DNA from: Rhodovulum kholense
GTDB lineage: Bacteria > Pseudomonadota > Alphaproteobacteria > Rhodobacterales > Rhodobacteraceae
Direction of reading: 5' to 3'
Length of the DNA stretch: 64,000 nucleotides
Assembly: GCF_003053725.1 (NCBI RefSeq)
Contig: NZ_QAYC01000013.1
Location: forward strand, 54,872-118,871
Part shown: positions 35,064-44,506 of the stretch, one piece after another
How positions within the stretch are numbered: the first letter of the stretch is position 1
Layout of the letters: the number at the start of each line of letters is the position of its first letter
The notes under the pieces: generated by a model
What the model saw: only the letters and a program-made list of their open reading frames with translations
The model's database searches: none
What the model was told of the DNA's origin: nothing
Made by a program: the position numbers and the translations under genes

Positions 35064-35779
35064 ACCGTTCGACCGGGATCGTCCCGACCGACCTTCGCAA
35101 ACTGGCGGCCACGCTCCGGGATGTCGAGCGCAAGCAACTGCCCTATGCCGCCATGCTGGCGCTGAACGCCACCGGTGAGGCGGTGCTGGACGAGAACAAG
35201 ACGCTGATGCAGCGGGTCTTCGACCGGCCGACGCGCTGGACGCTCAATGCGTTCTTCCTGCGGCGCGCGACCAAGCGGAGCCTTGAGGCGACGGTCGAGA
35301 GGAAGGACGCGCCGCGCGGGCGGCACTATCTGGAAGTCGAGGAACAGGGCGGGCCGCGCCCGAAGACCGGGATCGAGCGGCTGATCATCGGCAACGTCGC
35401 CACCGAACAGCATATCGAGGCGGTGGTCCCGGCGCGGGGCGCGAAGCTCAACGCCTTCGGCAACCTGCCCGCCGGTCAGATCCAGCGGGCGCTGTCCAAT
35501 ATCGGGGCGCAGCAGGACCGCGCCCAGAACAGCACCGACCGCTCGCGCAAGCGCAGCCGGGGGGCGGCGCAGTATTTCGTGCCGAAGCCCGGGCAGCTCT
35601 CGCCCGGGGTGTGGAAACGGCAGGGCAGCCGGATCTCCAAGTTCCTGTCCTTCACCGACGCCTCGCCCCGCTATGCCCCGCGCTTCGACATGCAGGGCCA
35701 TGGCCGGGCGGTCGCGGTGCGCGAGCTGCCGGGCCGGATGCGCGCCGCGCTGAAGAAGGCCCTGTCCACGGCCAGATGA
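35060..35779 (+). CDS. Phage protein of the packaging/head region, function unknown
   Basis: 239 residues, very basic, with an N-terminal helical part (DLRKLAATLRDVERKQLPYA) and a central RPKTGIERLIIG segment. It precedes the terminase small subunit; proteins in this position vary. It could be a minor structural protein. I do not recognise the family. Confidence 0.65.
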   Translation: MNRSTGIVPTDLRKLAATLRDVERKQLPYAAMLALNATGEAVLDENKTLMQRVFDRPTRWTLNAFFLRRATKRSLEATVERKDAPRGRHYLEVEEQGGPRPKTGIERLIIGNVATEQHIEAVVPARGAKLNAFGNLPAGQIQRALSNIGAQQDRAQNSTDRSRKRSRGAAQYFVPKPGQLSPGVWKRQGSRISKFLSFTDASPRYAPRFDMQGHGRAVAVRELPGRMRAALKKALSTAR

Positions 35780-35864
35780 GCGCGGGTCCTTCCCGGAGGG
35801 GGATCGCACGGGGGTAATTCGCACCCCGGTCCTTTCGCATGCGTCCGGCGCGTTCGGACTGCAG

Positions 35865-36533
35865 ATGAGGGTTGTTGTTGTCATGCCAGAGGTCGACACG
35901 GCAGATCTGCGGCGCCGCTACCCCCTGCCCGAGGGGGTGGAAGACGCCCCGATGAACCGCGCGCAGATCGCCCGCGCGCTCAATGTCAGCGACAACACGA
36001 TCACCAAGTGGATCGCGCAGGGCCTGCCGGTGCTGGAGGAAGGCGGGAACGGGCGGGAATACGCCTTTTCGCCGGCCGATTGCTATGCCTGGCGGATGCA
36101 TCGCGATGCCGAGGCGCGGGCGGCGAAGTCGGCGGCCGACACCGCGGCGGCCCAGCTTGCCATGGCGTTCCGCAACCTCGACGAGGACGACGCCAATGCC
36201 GCGGCCGGGCTGACGGCCCGGCAGATCGCCGAAGAGGCGGAGGCGGATTACAAGTATCAGCGGGCGGCCGAACAGCGCGGCGAGCTGACCCGCACCGCGC
36301 GCGTGCGCGACCTTTTCGAGGACATGCTGGTCGAGTTCCGGCGCACGGTCACGACCCTGGTCGACTATTGCGAGATGGAGTTCTCGCTCGATCCCGAAGA
36401 GACCGCCAAGCTGGAAACCCGCTGCGACGGCGCCCTGGTGCGGGCGCGGAGCAATCTGGAAATCGCGATTGGACGCGGGGCGGCAGAGACCGTTCCGCTG
36501 CGCGGTGCCCAGCAGAACGATCTGGGCCTCTGA
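35865..36533 (+). CDS. Terminase small subunit (Nu1-like)
   Basis: DNA-recognition subunit of the packaging motor. Residues after about 30 form a winged helix (MNRAQIARALNVSDNTITKW), followed by long charged helices and a C-terminus that should contact the large subunit, as in lambda Nu1/DUF1441 proteins. Two starts are possible, 35865 and 35883, neither with a strong site. It ends one base into the terminase large gene. Confidence 0.82.
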   Translation: MRVVVVMPEVDTADLRRRYPLPEGVEDAPMNRAQIARALNVSDNTITKWIAQGLPVLEEGGNGREYAFSPADCYAWRMHRDAEARAAKSAADTAAAQLAMAFRNLDEDDANAAAGLTARQIAEEAEADYKYQRAAEQRGELTRTARVRDLFEDMLVEFRRTVTTLVDYCEMEFSLDPEETAKLETRCDGALVRARSNLEIAIGRGAAETVPLRGAQQNDLGL

Positions 36534-38707
36534 TGGTGGTGATCCCCGACAGCCGGATGGGCACGGTGCGCCGCTTCGCGCCGCTGCCGCCGCTGACCAC
36601 GCCCGAGGAGATCCTGGCCGACGCGCTGCCGATGCTCGACCCGCCAAGCCGCCTGACGGTGACCGAGGCCGCCGAACGCTACATCAACGTCCAGGTTCAG
36701 GGCGCCTGGCAGGGCTTCGACCGCACGGTGACGCCCTACATGGTCGAACCCTCGGACGTGACGCAGTCGCGGCTCTTCAAGGTGGTGGCCTTCATGGGGC
36801 CCTCGCAAAGCGGTAAGACGATGATGCTGCAGACCGTGTCGCTGCACGCGGTGACCTGCGATCAGAACCCCACCCTGATCGTTCACATGTCCCGGCCCGA
36901 GCGGGACAAATGGGTCGAGGAGAAGCTTAACCAGCTGATCTACAACAGCCCCGAGGTCTATGGACGCCTCGGCCGGGGCCGCGACGATGACACGTTCAGC
37001 CGCAAACGGTTCCGCGGCATGCGCCTGCTGATCGGCTATCCGACGCCGCAGGTTCTGTCGGGCGGCACCTACAAGACCGTGCTGCTGACCGATCTCGATC
37101 ACATGCCGCTGGTGCTGGGCGGCAAGGACAACCCCGAGGGCTCGCCGGTCAGGATGGCGGTGCAGCGGATCAAGAGCTACCTCTCGCGGGGGTGCGTCCT
37201 GGCGGAATCCTCGCCCGCCTTCCCGGTCACCGACCCGAGCTGGCAACCCGATCCGGCCGCGCCCCATCTCCTGCCGCCGGTCAAGGGCGGGATCGCCCGG
37301 CTCTACAATGACGGGACGCGCGCGCGGCTCTATTGGGAATGCCCCGATTGCGGCGAGGAGTTCGAGCCCCGCTTCGACCGGCTGCGCTATGACGACAGCC
37401 TCGAGCCCGGCGCGGCCGGGGCCGGGGCCGAGATGGAATGCCCCCATTGCGGCACGCTGATCGCGCACCGCCACAAGATGGAACTGAACCGGGCCATCCT
37501 GAAGGATCGCGGCGGCTGGCGTCATGAGGGCCCCGAGGGCCAGCTGCTGGCGCTTGGCGATGCCGGGATGAAGAAGACCGACATCGCGAGCTATGCGCTG
37601 AACGGGGCGGCGGCGACCTTCGCCAGCTGGCGCAACCTCGTGATGCAATACGAGACCGCGCGGCGCCAGGCGGATCTGCTGGGCGACGAGACCGACCTGG
37701 CCACGACCTTCTATACCGAGATCGGGCTGCCCTATTGCCCGCGGAAGGCGGGCGCCGAAGACGAGATCGGGGCCGATTTCCTGCGCGCCCATGCCCAGGA
37801 CACGCCCCGCGGCGTGGCGCCGTCCTGGACCCGCTTCATCACCGTGTCGGTCGATGTGCAGGGCACGTATTTCGCGGTGCAGGCAACCGCTTGGAGCGAG
37901 ACCGGCACCGCGCAGATCGTCGACCGCTTCGAGCTCTCCGCGCCTCCCGACGGGGCCGAACGGGTGCTCGACCCGGCGAAGCTTCCGGGCGACTGGTCGG
38001 TGCTGCTGCCGCTCGGCCGCCGGGTCTGGCCGGTCGAGGGCGCGGAGTACGGACTGCGCGCGCTGGCGCTGGCCATCGACTATCAGGGGCGGCCGGGCGT
38101 GTCGGACAATGCCGAGGCCTTCTGGCGCGCCCGGCGCAAGACCGGCGAGGCCGGGCGCTGGTTCATCACCCGCGGCCATGGCGGTTTCCAGCATGGCAGC
38201 CGGATCTGGTACGCGAGCCCCGAGCGCAAGTCGGGCGGCGGCAAGGGGCGGAACATCAAGCTTCTGAACATGGCCACCGACCGGCTGAAGGACACGGTTT
38301 TCGCCATGCTGGGCCGGGTCGAGACCGGCACCGGCGCGCTCTTCGCGGGCAACTGGATGACCGGGGAACAGATCGCCGAGCTGGTGGCCGAGGAACGGCT
38401 CGCCAAGGGCTGGGAGAAGAAGCCCGGGCAAGTGCGCAACGAGACGCTGGACCTGTCGGTGCAGGCCCGCGCGCTGGCCGAACACAAGGGGCTGCTGCGC
38501 CTCGCCCCGGGCGCGCTGCCCGATTGGGCGGTCGGCGGCCTGGAAAACCCCAATGCGGTGCCGATGGCCCAGGCAAAGGCACAAGCCCTGGCGGACGGGA
38601 CCGACCCGACGCCGGGCGCGGCCCCGTCTCCCGAGGCACCTCCCGAGGTGCCCGTGCCGCGCCCCAGACAGACGGCCCCGCGCCGGATCAACTTCCTCAA
38701 GAGGTAA
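36533..38707 (+). CDS. Terminase large subunit (GpA family)
   Basis: ATPase and nuclease that packages DNA and cuts cos ends. 724 residues with Walker A GPSQSGKT near residue 90, the Walker B region VLLTDLDHM, a zinc-finger pair CPDC and CPHC near 270 and 300, and a nuclease domain with VSVDVQGTYFAVQ and acidic residues. This matches lambda GpA. The Nu1-like gene precedes it as in lambda, so cohesive-end packaging is likely. Confidence 0.93.
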   Translation: MVVIPDSRMGTVRRFAPLPPLTTPEEILADALPMLDPPSRLTVTEAAERYINVQVQGAWQGFDRTVTPYMVEPSDVTQSRLFKVVAFMGPSQSGKTMMLQTVSLHAVTCDQNPTLIVHMSRPERDKWVEEKLNQLIYNSPEVYGRLGRGRDDDTFSRKRFRGMRLLIGYPTPQVLSGGTYKTVLLTDLDHMPLVLGGKDNPEGSPVRMAVQRIKSYLSRGCVLAESSPAFPVTDPSWQPDPAAPHLLPPVKGGIARLYNDGTRARLYWECPDCGEEFEPRFDRLRYDDSLEPGAAGAGAEMECPHCGTLIAHRHKMELNRAILKDRGGWRHEGPEGQLLALGDAGMKKTDIASYALNGAAATFASWRNLVMQYETARRQADLLGDETDLATTFYTEIGLPYCPRKAGAEDEIGADFLRAHAQDTPRGVAPSWTRFITVSVDVQGTYFAVQATAWSETGTAQIVDRFELSAPPDGAERVLDPAKLPGDWSVLLPLGRRVWPVEGAEYGLRALALAIDYQGRPGVSDNAEAFWRARRKTGEAGRWFITRGHGGFQHGSRIWYASPERKSGGGKGRNIKLLNMATDRLKDTVFAMLGRVETGTGALFAGNWMTGEQIAELVAEERLAKGWEKKPGQVRNETLDLSVQARALAEHKGLLRLAPGALPDWAVGGLENPNAVPMAQAKAQALADGTDPTPGAAPSPEAPPEVPVPRPRQTAPRRINFLKR

Positions 38708-38709
38708 GC

Positions 38710-38913
38710 ATGGCTCACACGCAAGAAGAGCTCGACGCGCTGAAGGCAGCCTTCGCGCGGGGCGTCACCCGTGTCCGGTTCAATGGCGAAGAAGTGCAAT
38801 ATGACAGCGCCACCGCGCTCCTGAAGCGGATCCGGATCATCGAGGCGGATCTGGCCGGGCATGGCGCGGGCGGGATCAGCGTCAGCTATCCCCGCACCCT
38901 GCGAGGCCTCTGA
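38710..38913 (+). CDS. gpW-like head-tail joining protein
   Basis: 67 residues, MAHTQEELDALKAAFARGVT then RVRFNGEEVQYDSATALLKR, the pattern of the lambda gpW family located between terminase and portal. It overlaps the portal start by one base. Confidence 0.8.
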   Translation: MAHTQEELDALKAAFARGVTRVRFNGEEVQYDSATALLKRIRIIEADLAGHGAGGISVSYPRTLRGL

Positions 38914-40394
38914 TGCGCTGGCTCGACCGGGCGATCCTGTCGCTGGCACCGCAGGCGGGGCTGGCCCGCATCCAGGCCAAGGCCCGGGCGCAGGTCCTGA
39001 TGAACTATGACGCGGCCTCGAAGGGGCGGCGCACCTATGGCTGGAAGGCCCCGGCGACGGCGGCGGATGCGGCAGGCGCCAACCGGGCCCAGCTGCGCCA
39101 GCTGAGCCGGGACATGATCCGCAACCGGTCCCTCGCGGCGCGCGGCCAGGCCGTGGTCACCGGCAACGTGGTCGGCACCGGGATCATGCCCTCGGTCCGG
39201 ATGGAGGGCGACGCGGACGGCACGGCGGCGATGGACCTCCTGCGGGCCCATCTGCTGACCCCCGCCATCGATGCCTACGGCATCCACGCGCTACCGGGCC
39301 TGCAATGGCAGGTGATGAACGCGGTCTTCTCGGACGGCGAGGTGCTGGTGCGCCGCCGGGCGCGCAACCTGGACCTCGACCCCGACCTGGTCCTGCCCTT
39401 CCAGATCCAGGTGATGGAGGCCGACCACCTCGATCTCTCGATCACCAGCCACGGCAGGAACGAGGTGATCGAGGGTATCGAATACGGGCCGACCGGCCGG
39501 GTCGAGGCCTATCACCTCTTCGACCAGCATCCCGGCGCGACCCACAGGATCACCTCGGGGCGGTTCCAGAGTACCCGGGTGCTGGCCCGGCAGATCCTGC
39601 ATATCCGCCGCACCGAACGGCCCGGGCAGATGCGCGGCGTGCCCTGGCTTGCGCCGGTGATGATGACGGTGGGCGAGCTGTCGGACTATCAGGAATCGCA
39701 GATCCTCAAGCAGCGGATCGCCTCGCTGCTGGCCTTCTTCGTCGAGGCCTCGGCCGATGGCGAGGTCTATGCGGGTACAGAGATCGAGCGGCTCGAACCC
39801 GGCGCGGTGATCGGGCTGAAGGAGGGCCAGAAGGTCACGCCTTCCGAACCGCCCGCCGTCGACGGCTATGCGGATTTCATGCGCGAGGGCGTGCGCAGCA
39901 TCGCGACCGGGCTCGGGCTGACCTACGAATCCTTCGGCGATCTGACCGGGGTGAACTTCAGCTCGGGGCGCATGGGCCGGATCGAGATGGATCGCTTCAT
40001 CCAGGTCTGGCAGCAGCAGATCATGATCGGCCAGTTCTGCCAGGGCGTCGGGCGCTGGACGCTGGAGGCCTGGCAGATGGCCCGCGCGTCATATGGCCTG
40101 CCGCCGGTGCCGCGCGCGCTGGAATGGACCGCGCCCCGGCGCCCGATGATTGACCCCGGCAAGGAGATCGAGGCGGCGGTGAAGGAGATCGAGGCCGGTC
40201 TCAACAGCCGCCAGCGCAAGCAGCGCGAGATGGGGCTCGACCCCGACGTGATCGCCCGCGAACGCGCCGAGGACGCCGCGCGCGACCCGGCGCCCAGCCC
40301 TGCGCCGCCTCCTGCAAACGGGCCGAAGGCGCCCGCCATTCCCGACGCATCCGACACCACAGACGAAGAGGACACTGCCAATGGAGGGGTCTGA
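38913..40394 (+). CDS. Portal protein (lambda gpB family)
   Basis: Forms the dodecameric DNA gate of the capsid. 493 residues; LSRDMIRNRSLAARGQAVVT, QVMNAVFSDGEVLVRRRARN, LHIRRTERPGQMRGVPWLAP and GVNFSSGRMGRIEMDRFIQV are strongly conserved in this family. The C-terminus overlaps the protease-capsid gene by 14 bases. Confidence 0.93.
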   Translation: MRWLDRAILSLAPQAGLARIQAKARAQVLMNYDAASKGRRTYGWKAPATAADAAGANRAQLRQLSRDMIRNRSLAARGQAVVTGNVVGTGIMPSVRMEGDADGTAAMDLLRAHLLTPAIDAYGIHALPGLQWQVMNAVFSDGEVLVRRRARNLDLDPDLVLPFQIQVMEADHLDLSITSHGRNEVIEGIEYGPTGRVEAYHLFDQHPGATHRITSGRFQSTRVLARQILHIRRTERPGQMRGVPWLAPVMMTVGELSDYQESQILKQRIASLLAFFVEASADGEVYAGTEIERLEPGAVIGLKEGQKVTPSEPPAVDGYADFMREGVRSIATGLGLTYESFGDLTGVNFSSGRMGRIEMDRFIQVWQQQIMIGQFCQGVGRWTLEAWQMARASYGLPPVPRALEWTAPRRPMIDPGKEIEAAVKEIEAGLNSRQRKQREMGLDPDVIARERAEDAARDPAPSPAPPPANGPKAPAIPDASDTTDEEDTANGGV

Positions 40395-42483
40395 CCTGAT
40401 CCTGAACGGCGAGATCATCCTGGAGGGGGATGTTCTGCCGCACGAGTTCTGCAGCTACATGGATGGCGGGTGCTTTTCCGCCCGGATGGTCCGCGAGGCC
40501 CTGTCCCGGTTCGACGGCGCGGTCGCGATCCGGGTCAACTCGGCCGGTGGCAGCCCCTATGAGGGCGAGGCGATCCGCGCCGCCATCGAGGCCCATCCCG
40601 GGCAGGTGACGGTGATCGTCGGTGGCGTCGCGGCCTCGGCCGCCTCGCTGATGATCATGTCGGCCGACCGGATCGAGATGACGGCCGGATCGTTCCTGAT
40701 GATCCACAACCCGAGCCGCTGCCTCTGCGGAACCGCCAGCGAGCTTCGCAAGGAAGCCGACGAGCTCGACAAGCTCGCCCGCGTCTATGCCTCGGTCTAC
40801 GCCGCCCGCTCCGGCCGCGCGGTCGAGGACGTCATGCGGATGATGGACGAAGAGACGTATTTCGGGCCGGAGGACGCCGTCGCGGCAGGCTTTGCCGATG
40901 CCGTCAGCGGCGCCGCGCCCGAGATCGCCCCCGAACTTGCTGCCGTCATGTCCGCCCATCGCGGGGCGCTGTCGCGCCTGCAGATGTGCGCCCGCAGCTT
41001 TGCGGCCGAGGGCCATCCCGCCCCGACCCCCGCTCTATCCCAGGCCGATCCGGCCGCAACCGAGGAGATCCAGACCATGACCACGCCCAACCCCGCGGCC
41101 GAACCGACCGCATCCCCGGCCCCCGCCCAGCCCCCCGCGCAAACGCAGACGCCGCCGACCACGATGCAGGCCGATGCCGAGGCCATTGCCGCGCGCGCGG
41201 TGCTGGCCGAACGCGACCGCGCGCGCGGCATCCGCACCATGGCCGAACCTTTCATGCGCGCGGGCCAGCTGAGCCAGGCCCAGATCGATGCGGTGATCGA
41301 CGAGGGTGTGTCGCTGGCCTCGGCTGGCAATCGCCTGATGGCGGTGATGGCGGCGGCCGAACCCCCGATCCCGGCCGGGGGCGCCGGGGCGGCGCGGATC
41401 ACCCGCGACGAGACCGACACCCAGATCGAAGGGCTGGTCGCCGCGATGATGCGCGACTATTCGGGCCCGGGCCAGCAGTTCCGGGGCATGCGCCTGAGCG
41501 GGCTCGCGATGCACCTGGCCGGACCCGGCACCCATTACGACCGCACCCGCGCCGTCGCCCAGGGCTTCCGCTCGACCCGCATGATGGGCGGGGCCCACGG
41601 GATCAGCGATTTTGCCTATATCACCACCGAGGTGATGAACCGCTCGCTGATCGCGGAATATGACCGGCGCGGCGCGGGCTGGGACATCGTCACCGGCCCG
41701 CCGCTGACCGCCTCGGACTTCCGCGAGATCCACGCGGTGCGTTTCGGCGGCGACTTCCAGCTCAAGAACGTCCAGGAGAATGGCGAATATCAGGAGGCGC
41801 GGCTCGAGGACCAGGCCGAGGGGCTGAAGGTCGAGCGCCGCGGCCGCACCATCACCCTGTCCTTCGAGGCGGTGATCAACGACGACATGGGCGCTTTCCT
41901 GCGGATCCCGCGCGAGTTCGCGATGGCCGCGCGGGTCATGGAAAGCTCGATGGTCTGGGGGCTGATCCGCACCAACGCGAAGACCAAGTCGGATGGCAAG
42001 GCACTCTTCCATGCCGACCACAAGAACCTCGCCGCGGCGGCGGGGCCGATCTCGGTCGAGACCATCGGCGCGGGGCGCAAGGCGATGTGGGAACAGACCG
42101 CATTCGGCTCGAAGGATGCCGAGGACTTCCTGCAGGTGGTGGCCGACCGGCTGATCGTGCCGCCTGCGCTGGAGACCGTCGCGCTACAGTTCACGACCGC
42201 CACGACCCCGGTGAAGGACGCCGAGACCAACCCCTACAAGGGCACGCTGACGCCCGCCGTGGTCCCGAACCTCGGGGCGGCGGCCGGGGGCTCGGATACC
42301 GCCTGGTATCTGATCAGTTCCGACCTGCCGCCCGTGAGCGTGGCCTGGCTCGACGGCTACGAGTCCCCGACGGTCCAGACCCTGGAGGGCATGAACCCCG
42401 ACAAGGTCACCATGAACGCCCGCCACATCTTCGGCGTGGCGGCCACCGAACACCGCGGCGCCTACCGGAACGCCGGACAGTAA
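40381..42483 (+). CDS. ClpP-like prohead protease fused to major capsid protein
   Basis: One 700-residue reading frame. Residues 1-200 are a ClpP-like serine protease (VNSAGGSPYEGEA, the nucleophile in GGVAASAAS, about Ser86, and His109 in FLMIHNPS). A Pro/Ala-rich middle section (TASPAPAQPPAQTQTPPTT) and helical scaffold follow, and the last 350 residues resemble the Mu gpT-type major head subunit (FAYITTEVMNRSLIAEY to HIFGVAATEHRGAYRNAG). The protease would release the capsid domain during prohead maturation. Confidence 0.92.
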   Translation: MEGSDLILNGEIILEGDVLPHEFCSYMDGGCFSARMVREALSRFDGAVAIRVNSAGGSPYEGEAIRAAIEAHPGQVTVIVGGVAASAASLMIMSADRIEMTAGSFLMIHNPSRCLCGTASELRKEADELDKLARVYASVYAARSGRAVEDVMRMMDEETYFGPEDAVAAGFADAVSGAAPEIAPELAAVMSAHRGALSRLQMCARSFAAEGHPAPTPALSQADPAATEEIQTMTTPNPAAEPTASPAPAQPPAQTQTPPTTMQADAEAIAARAVLAERDRARGIRTMAEPFMRAGQLSQAQIDAVIDEGVSLASAGNRLMAVMAAAEPPIPAGGAGAARITRDETDTQIEGLVAAMMRDYSGPGQQFRGMRLSGLAMHLAGPGTHYDRTRAVAQGFRSTRMMGGAHGISDFAYITTEVMNRSLIAEYDRRGAGWDIVTGPPLTASDFREIHAVRFGGDFQLKNVQENGEYQEARLEDQAEGLKVERRGRTITLSFEAVINDDMGAFLRIPREFAMAARVMESSMVWGLIRTNAKTKSDGKALFHADHKNLAAAAGPISVETIGAGRKAMWEQTAFGSKDAEDFLQVVADRLIVPPALETVALQFTTATTPVKDAETNPYKGTLTPAVVPNLGAAAGGSDTAWYLISSDLPPVSVAWLDGYESPTVQTLEGMNPDKVTMNARHIFGVAATEHRGAYRNAGQ

Positions 42484-42498
42484 CCGCCCCTTCCCGGC

Positions 42499-42520
42499 GC
42501 GGGCGGATCGTCCCGCCCGC
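42499..42520 (+). promoter_or_regulatory. Stem-loop after the capsid gene
   Basis: Perfect 8-bp arms GCGGGCGG and CCGCCCGC with a 6-base loop, 15 bases after the capsid stop. Without a T-run it may protect the abundant capsid message or trim read-through. Confidence 0.5.
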
Positions 42521-42565
42521 CAGACCCTTCCCGCCGCCTTGCGGCAGATCCCAGAGGTGATCCCC

Positions 42566-42892
42566 ATGAAGAACTTTCTTTCCCACGGCGAGGCCGTCAC
42601 GCTTCCCGCCCCGGCCGATCTTGTCTCCGGTGCGGGCGTGCTGGTCGGCACGATCTTCGGCGTGGCCCAGGCCGATGCGGCCAGCGGCGCGCCGGTGGTT
42701 CTTGTCCGCCGCGGCCTCTTCACGCTGCCGAAGACGGCGGCGCAGGCCTGGACCCCGGGCGCCAAGGTCTATTGGGACGGTGCGCAATGCACCACCGTGG
42801 CCTCGGGCAACACGCTGATCGGCGCCGCCGCGGCGGCGGCCGCCAACCCATCCGAGACCGGGACCGTCCTTCTCGACGGCACGATCCGGTAG
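42566..42892 (+). CDS. Capsid decoration protein (DUF2190-like)
   Basis: 108 residues beginning MKNFLSHGEAVTLPAPADL, with GVLVGTIFGVAQADAASGAP and KVYWDGAQCTTVASG typical of DUF2190 capsid cement proteins. The start at 42566 is preceded by GAGGTG. Position after the capsid fits. Confidence 0.83.
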   Translation: MKNFLSHGEAVTLPAPADLVSGAGVLVGTIFGVAQADAASGAPVVLVRRGLFTLPKTAAQAWTPGAKVYWDGAQCTTVASGNTLIGAAAAAAANPSETGTVLLDGTIR

Positions 42893-42896
42893 CGCC

Positions 42897-43217
42897 ATGG
42901 CCAGCGTGTTCGACGGCATGGGCGCGCTGCTGACCGGCGCGCTTGGCGCGCCCGTCACGGTCGCCCCGCCCGGAGAGGCGCCGCGCCAGATCCGGGCGCT
43001 CTTCCGGGACGCGGACAGCGCGGTCCTGACCGAGGCCGGGGTCGAGGTGCTGAACGCGGTCCCGACCCTGCAGGCCGCCCGCGACCGCGTGGCCGGGCTC
43101 TGCCCCGGGGGCCGCGTGATCCTGGCCGACGGGCGCGCCTTCGTGGCGCTCGCGCCCATGGATGGCGGCAATCCCGATCCGGGCGGCATTGTCACGATCC
43201 AGCTGGAGGAGGCGTGA
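42897..43217 (+). CDS. Head-tail connector protein (gpFII-like)
   Basis: 106 residues. Beta-rich with ALLTGALGAPVTVAPPGEAP and a C-terminal PDPGGIVTIQLEEA, in the position of the lambda FII/head-tail attachment gene. Family link is from position and general pattern. Confidence 0.6.
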   Translation: MASVFDGMGALLTGALGAPVTVAPPGEAPRQIRALFRDADSAVLTEAGVEVLNAVPTLQAARDRVAGLCPGGRVILADGRAFVALAPMDGGNPDPGGIVTIQLEEA

Positions 43218-43666
43218 TGTTTGCCAGCAAGGCCATCCGCCACGCCATTGCCGACCTGCTGGAGGCGGCGGACATCGCCGTCGACACGCCCGCGCGGCGT
43301 CTGCCGGTCACGATCTTGCGCTCGCCCCCGTCCGGGGGCTGGGTGAAGGACGACGCCCTGCCCGGCATCTACATGTATCTCCGGCGCGAAGAGATCCGCC
43401 CGGCGACCATGACCCGCTCGGCGCGGACCATCACCATGGACCTGATCCTCGAGGCCCGGGGCGCCGACGCCGAAGACCAGCTCGACGACATGCAACTCGC
43501 TGTCGAGCGCACCATCGCGGCCAGCGCCAATCTCGGCGGGCTGGTGATGGAGATCCGGCCCGTTGATGCCGAGATCCATATCGAACGCGGCAGCGCCATC
43601 TTCGGCGCCCGCCGCCTGTCCTGGTCGGTTCGCGTCGAGGTGCCGCGCTCCGACCCGTCGCTCTGA
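43217..43666 (+). CDS. Tail terminator/minor tail protein (gpU-like)
   Basis: 149 residues with GIYMYLRREEIRPATMTRSA and LDDMQLAVERTIAASANLGG, similar to tail terminator proteins that cap the tail tube. It is preceded and followed by connector and tube genes as expected. One-base overlap with the preceding gene. Confidence 0.65.
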   Translation: MFASKAIRHAIADLLEAADIAVDTPARRLPVTILRSPPSGGWVKDDALPGIYMYLRREEIRPATMTRSARTITMDLILEARGADAEDQLDDMQLAVERTIAASANLGGLVMEIRPVDAEIHIERGSAIFGARRLSWSVRVEVPRSDPSL

Positions 43667-43694
43667 CAATCCCCACAGTTCCAGGAGACAGACC

Positions 43695-44129
43695 ATGCCC
43701 GAGAGCCAGGCCTTGATGGCCTATGATATCGGATTCGCGATCCATGACGGCGAAGATCCCGGCACGTTCGAAGAGCTTGCCGAGGTCAACGAGGTCACGC
43801 CGCCGAACCAGCAGGCCGACGATATCGACGTCACCCATCAGAAGAGCCCGAACAAGACCCGCGAATACATCGCCGGAATGATCGAGCCCGGCGAGATGAC
43901 GCTCTCGCTCAACTGGATCCCCGGCGGGCCGACTGACATCACCATCCAGGCGCTCAAGGTGTCGGGCGCCCGCCGCCAGATGCGGATCACCTGGCCCAAC
44001 GGCATCACCTGGACATTCACCGGCTATATCAAGGGCTTCGAACCGTCCTCGCAGCTCGGCGACAAGATGACCGGCACGGTGACGATCAAGGTGGCCGGGT
44101 CGACGGCGATCTCTGGCGCGGGGGACTGA
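43695..44129 (+). CDS. Major tail tube protein
   Basis: 144 residues of the lambda gpV/tail tube type: VTPPNQQADDIDVTHQKSPN, then REYIAGMIEPGEMTLSLNWI, and a late GYIKGFEPSSQLGDKMTGTV. Start at 43695 follows AGGAGACAG. This is the tube subunit of a non-contractile tail. Confidence 0.85.
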   Translation: MPESQALMAYDIGFAIHDGEDPGTFEELAEVNEVTPPNQQADDIDVTHQKSPNKTREYIAGMIEPGEMTLSLNWIPGGPTDITIQALKVSGARRQMRITWPNGITWTFTGYIKGFEPSSQLGDKMTGTVTIKVAGSTAISGAGD

Positions 44130-44131
44130 CC

Positions 44132-44506
44132 ATGGCAAACCGCGAACGGGGCGAGGTCGGGGCGCAGTTCCGGGGCGAGGACATAGCCCTGGTGCTGGAT
44201 TTCAACGCGATCTGTGCGCTTGAGGAACATTACGACGAGGATATCGACAGCGTGCTGGCGCGCCTCGACAGCGCCAAGGGTCAGCGCCGCGTGCGCGCCC
44301 GCGACCTGCGCCGGGTGGTGCTGGAGCTCATGCGGGCCTCGCGCCCCGGCGCGACCGAGGCCGATGCGGGCGATTTCATCACCGAGATCGGGCTCGCGCG
44401 CCTGCCCGATCTGCTCTCCCGCGTCATTGCCGCCAGCCGGATGGTGGATGCGGCCCCGGCTTCGGAGGCGCGCGACCCGCGCCCCCCGGAGACGGGCGCC
44501 GCGTAG
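44132..44506 (+). CDS. Tail assembly chaperone, short form (gpG-like)
   Basis: 124 residues: ANRERGEVGAQFRGEDIALV then LDFNAICALEEHYDEDIDSV, the start of the GTA/phage tail chaperone family. It lies between tube and tape-measure genes, where lambda G and GT are encoded. The last codons contain a -1 slippery heptamer; most ribosomes should terminate here at 44504-44506. Confidence 0.82.
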   Translation: MANRERGEVGAQFRGEDIALVLDFNAICALEEHYDEDIDSVLARLDSAKGQRRVRARDLRRVVLELMRASRPGATEADAGDFITEIGLARLPDLLSRVIAASRMVDAAPASEARDPRPPETGAA

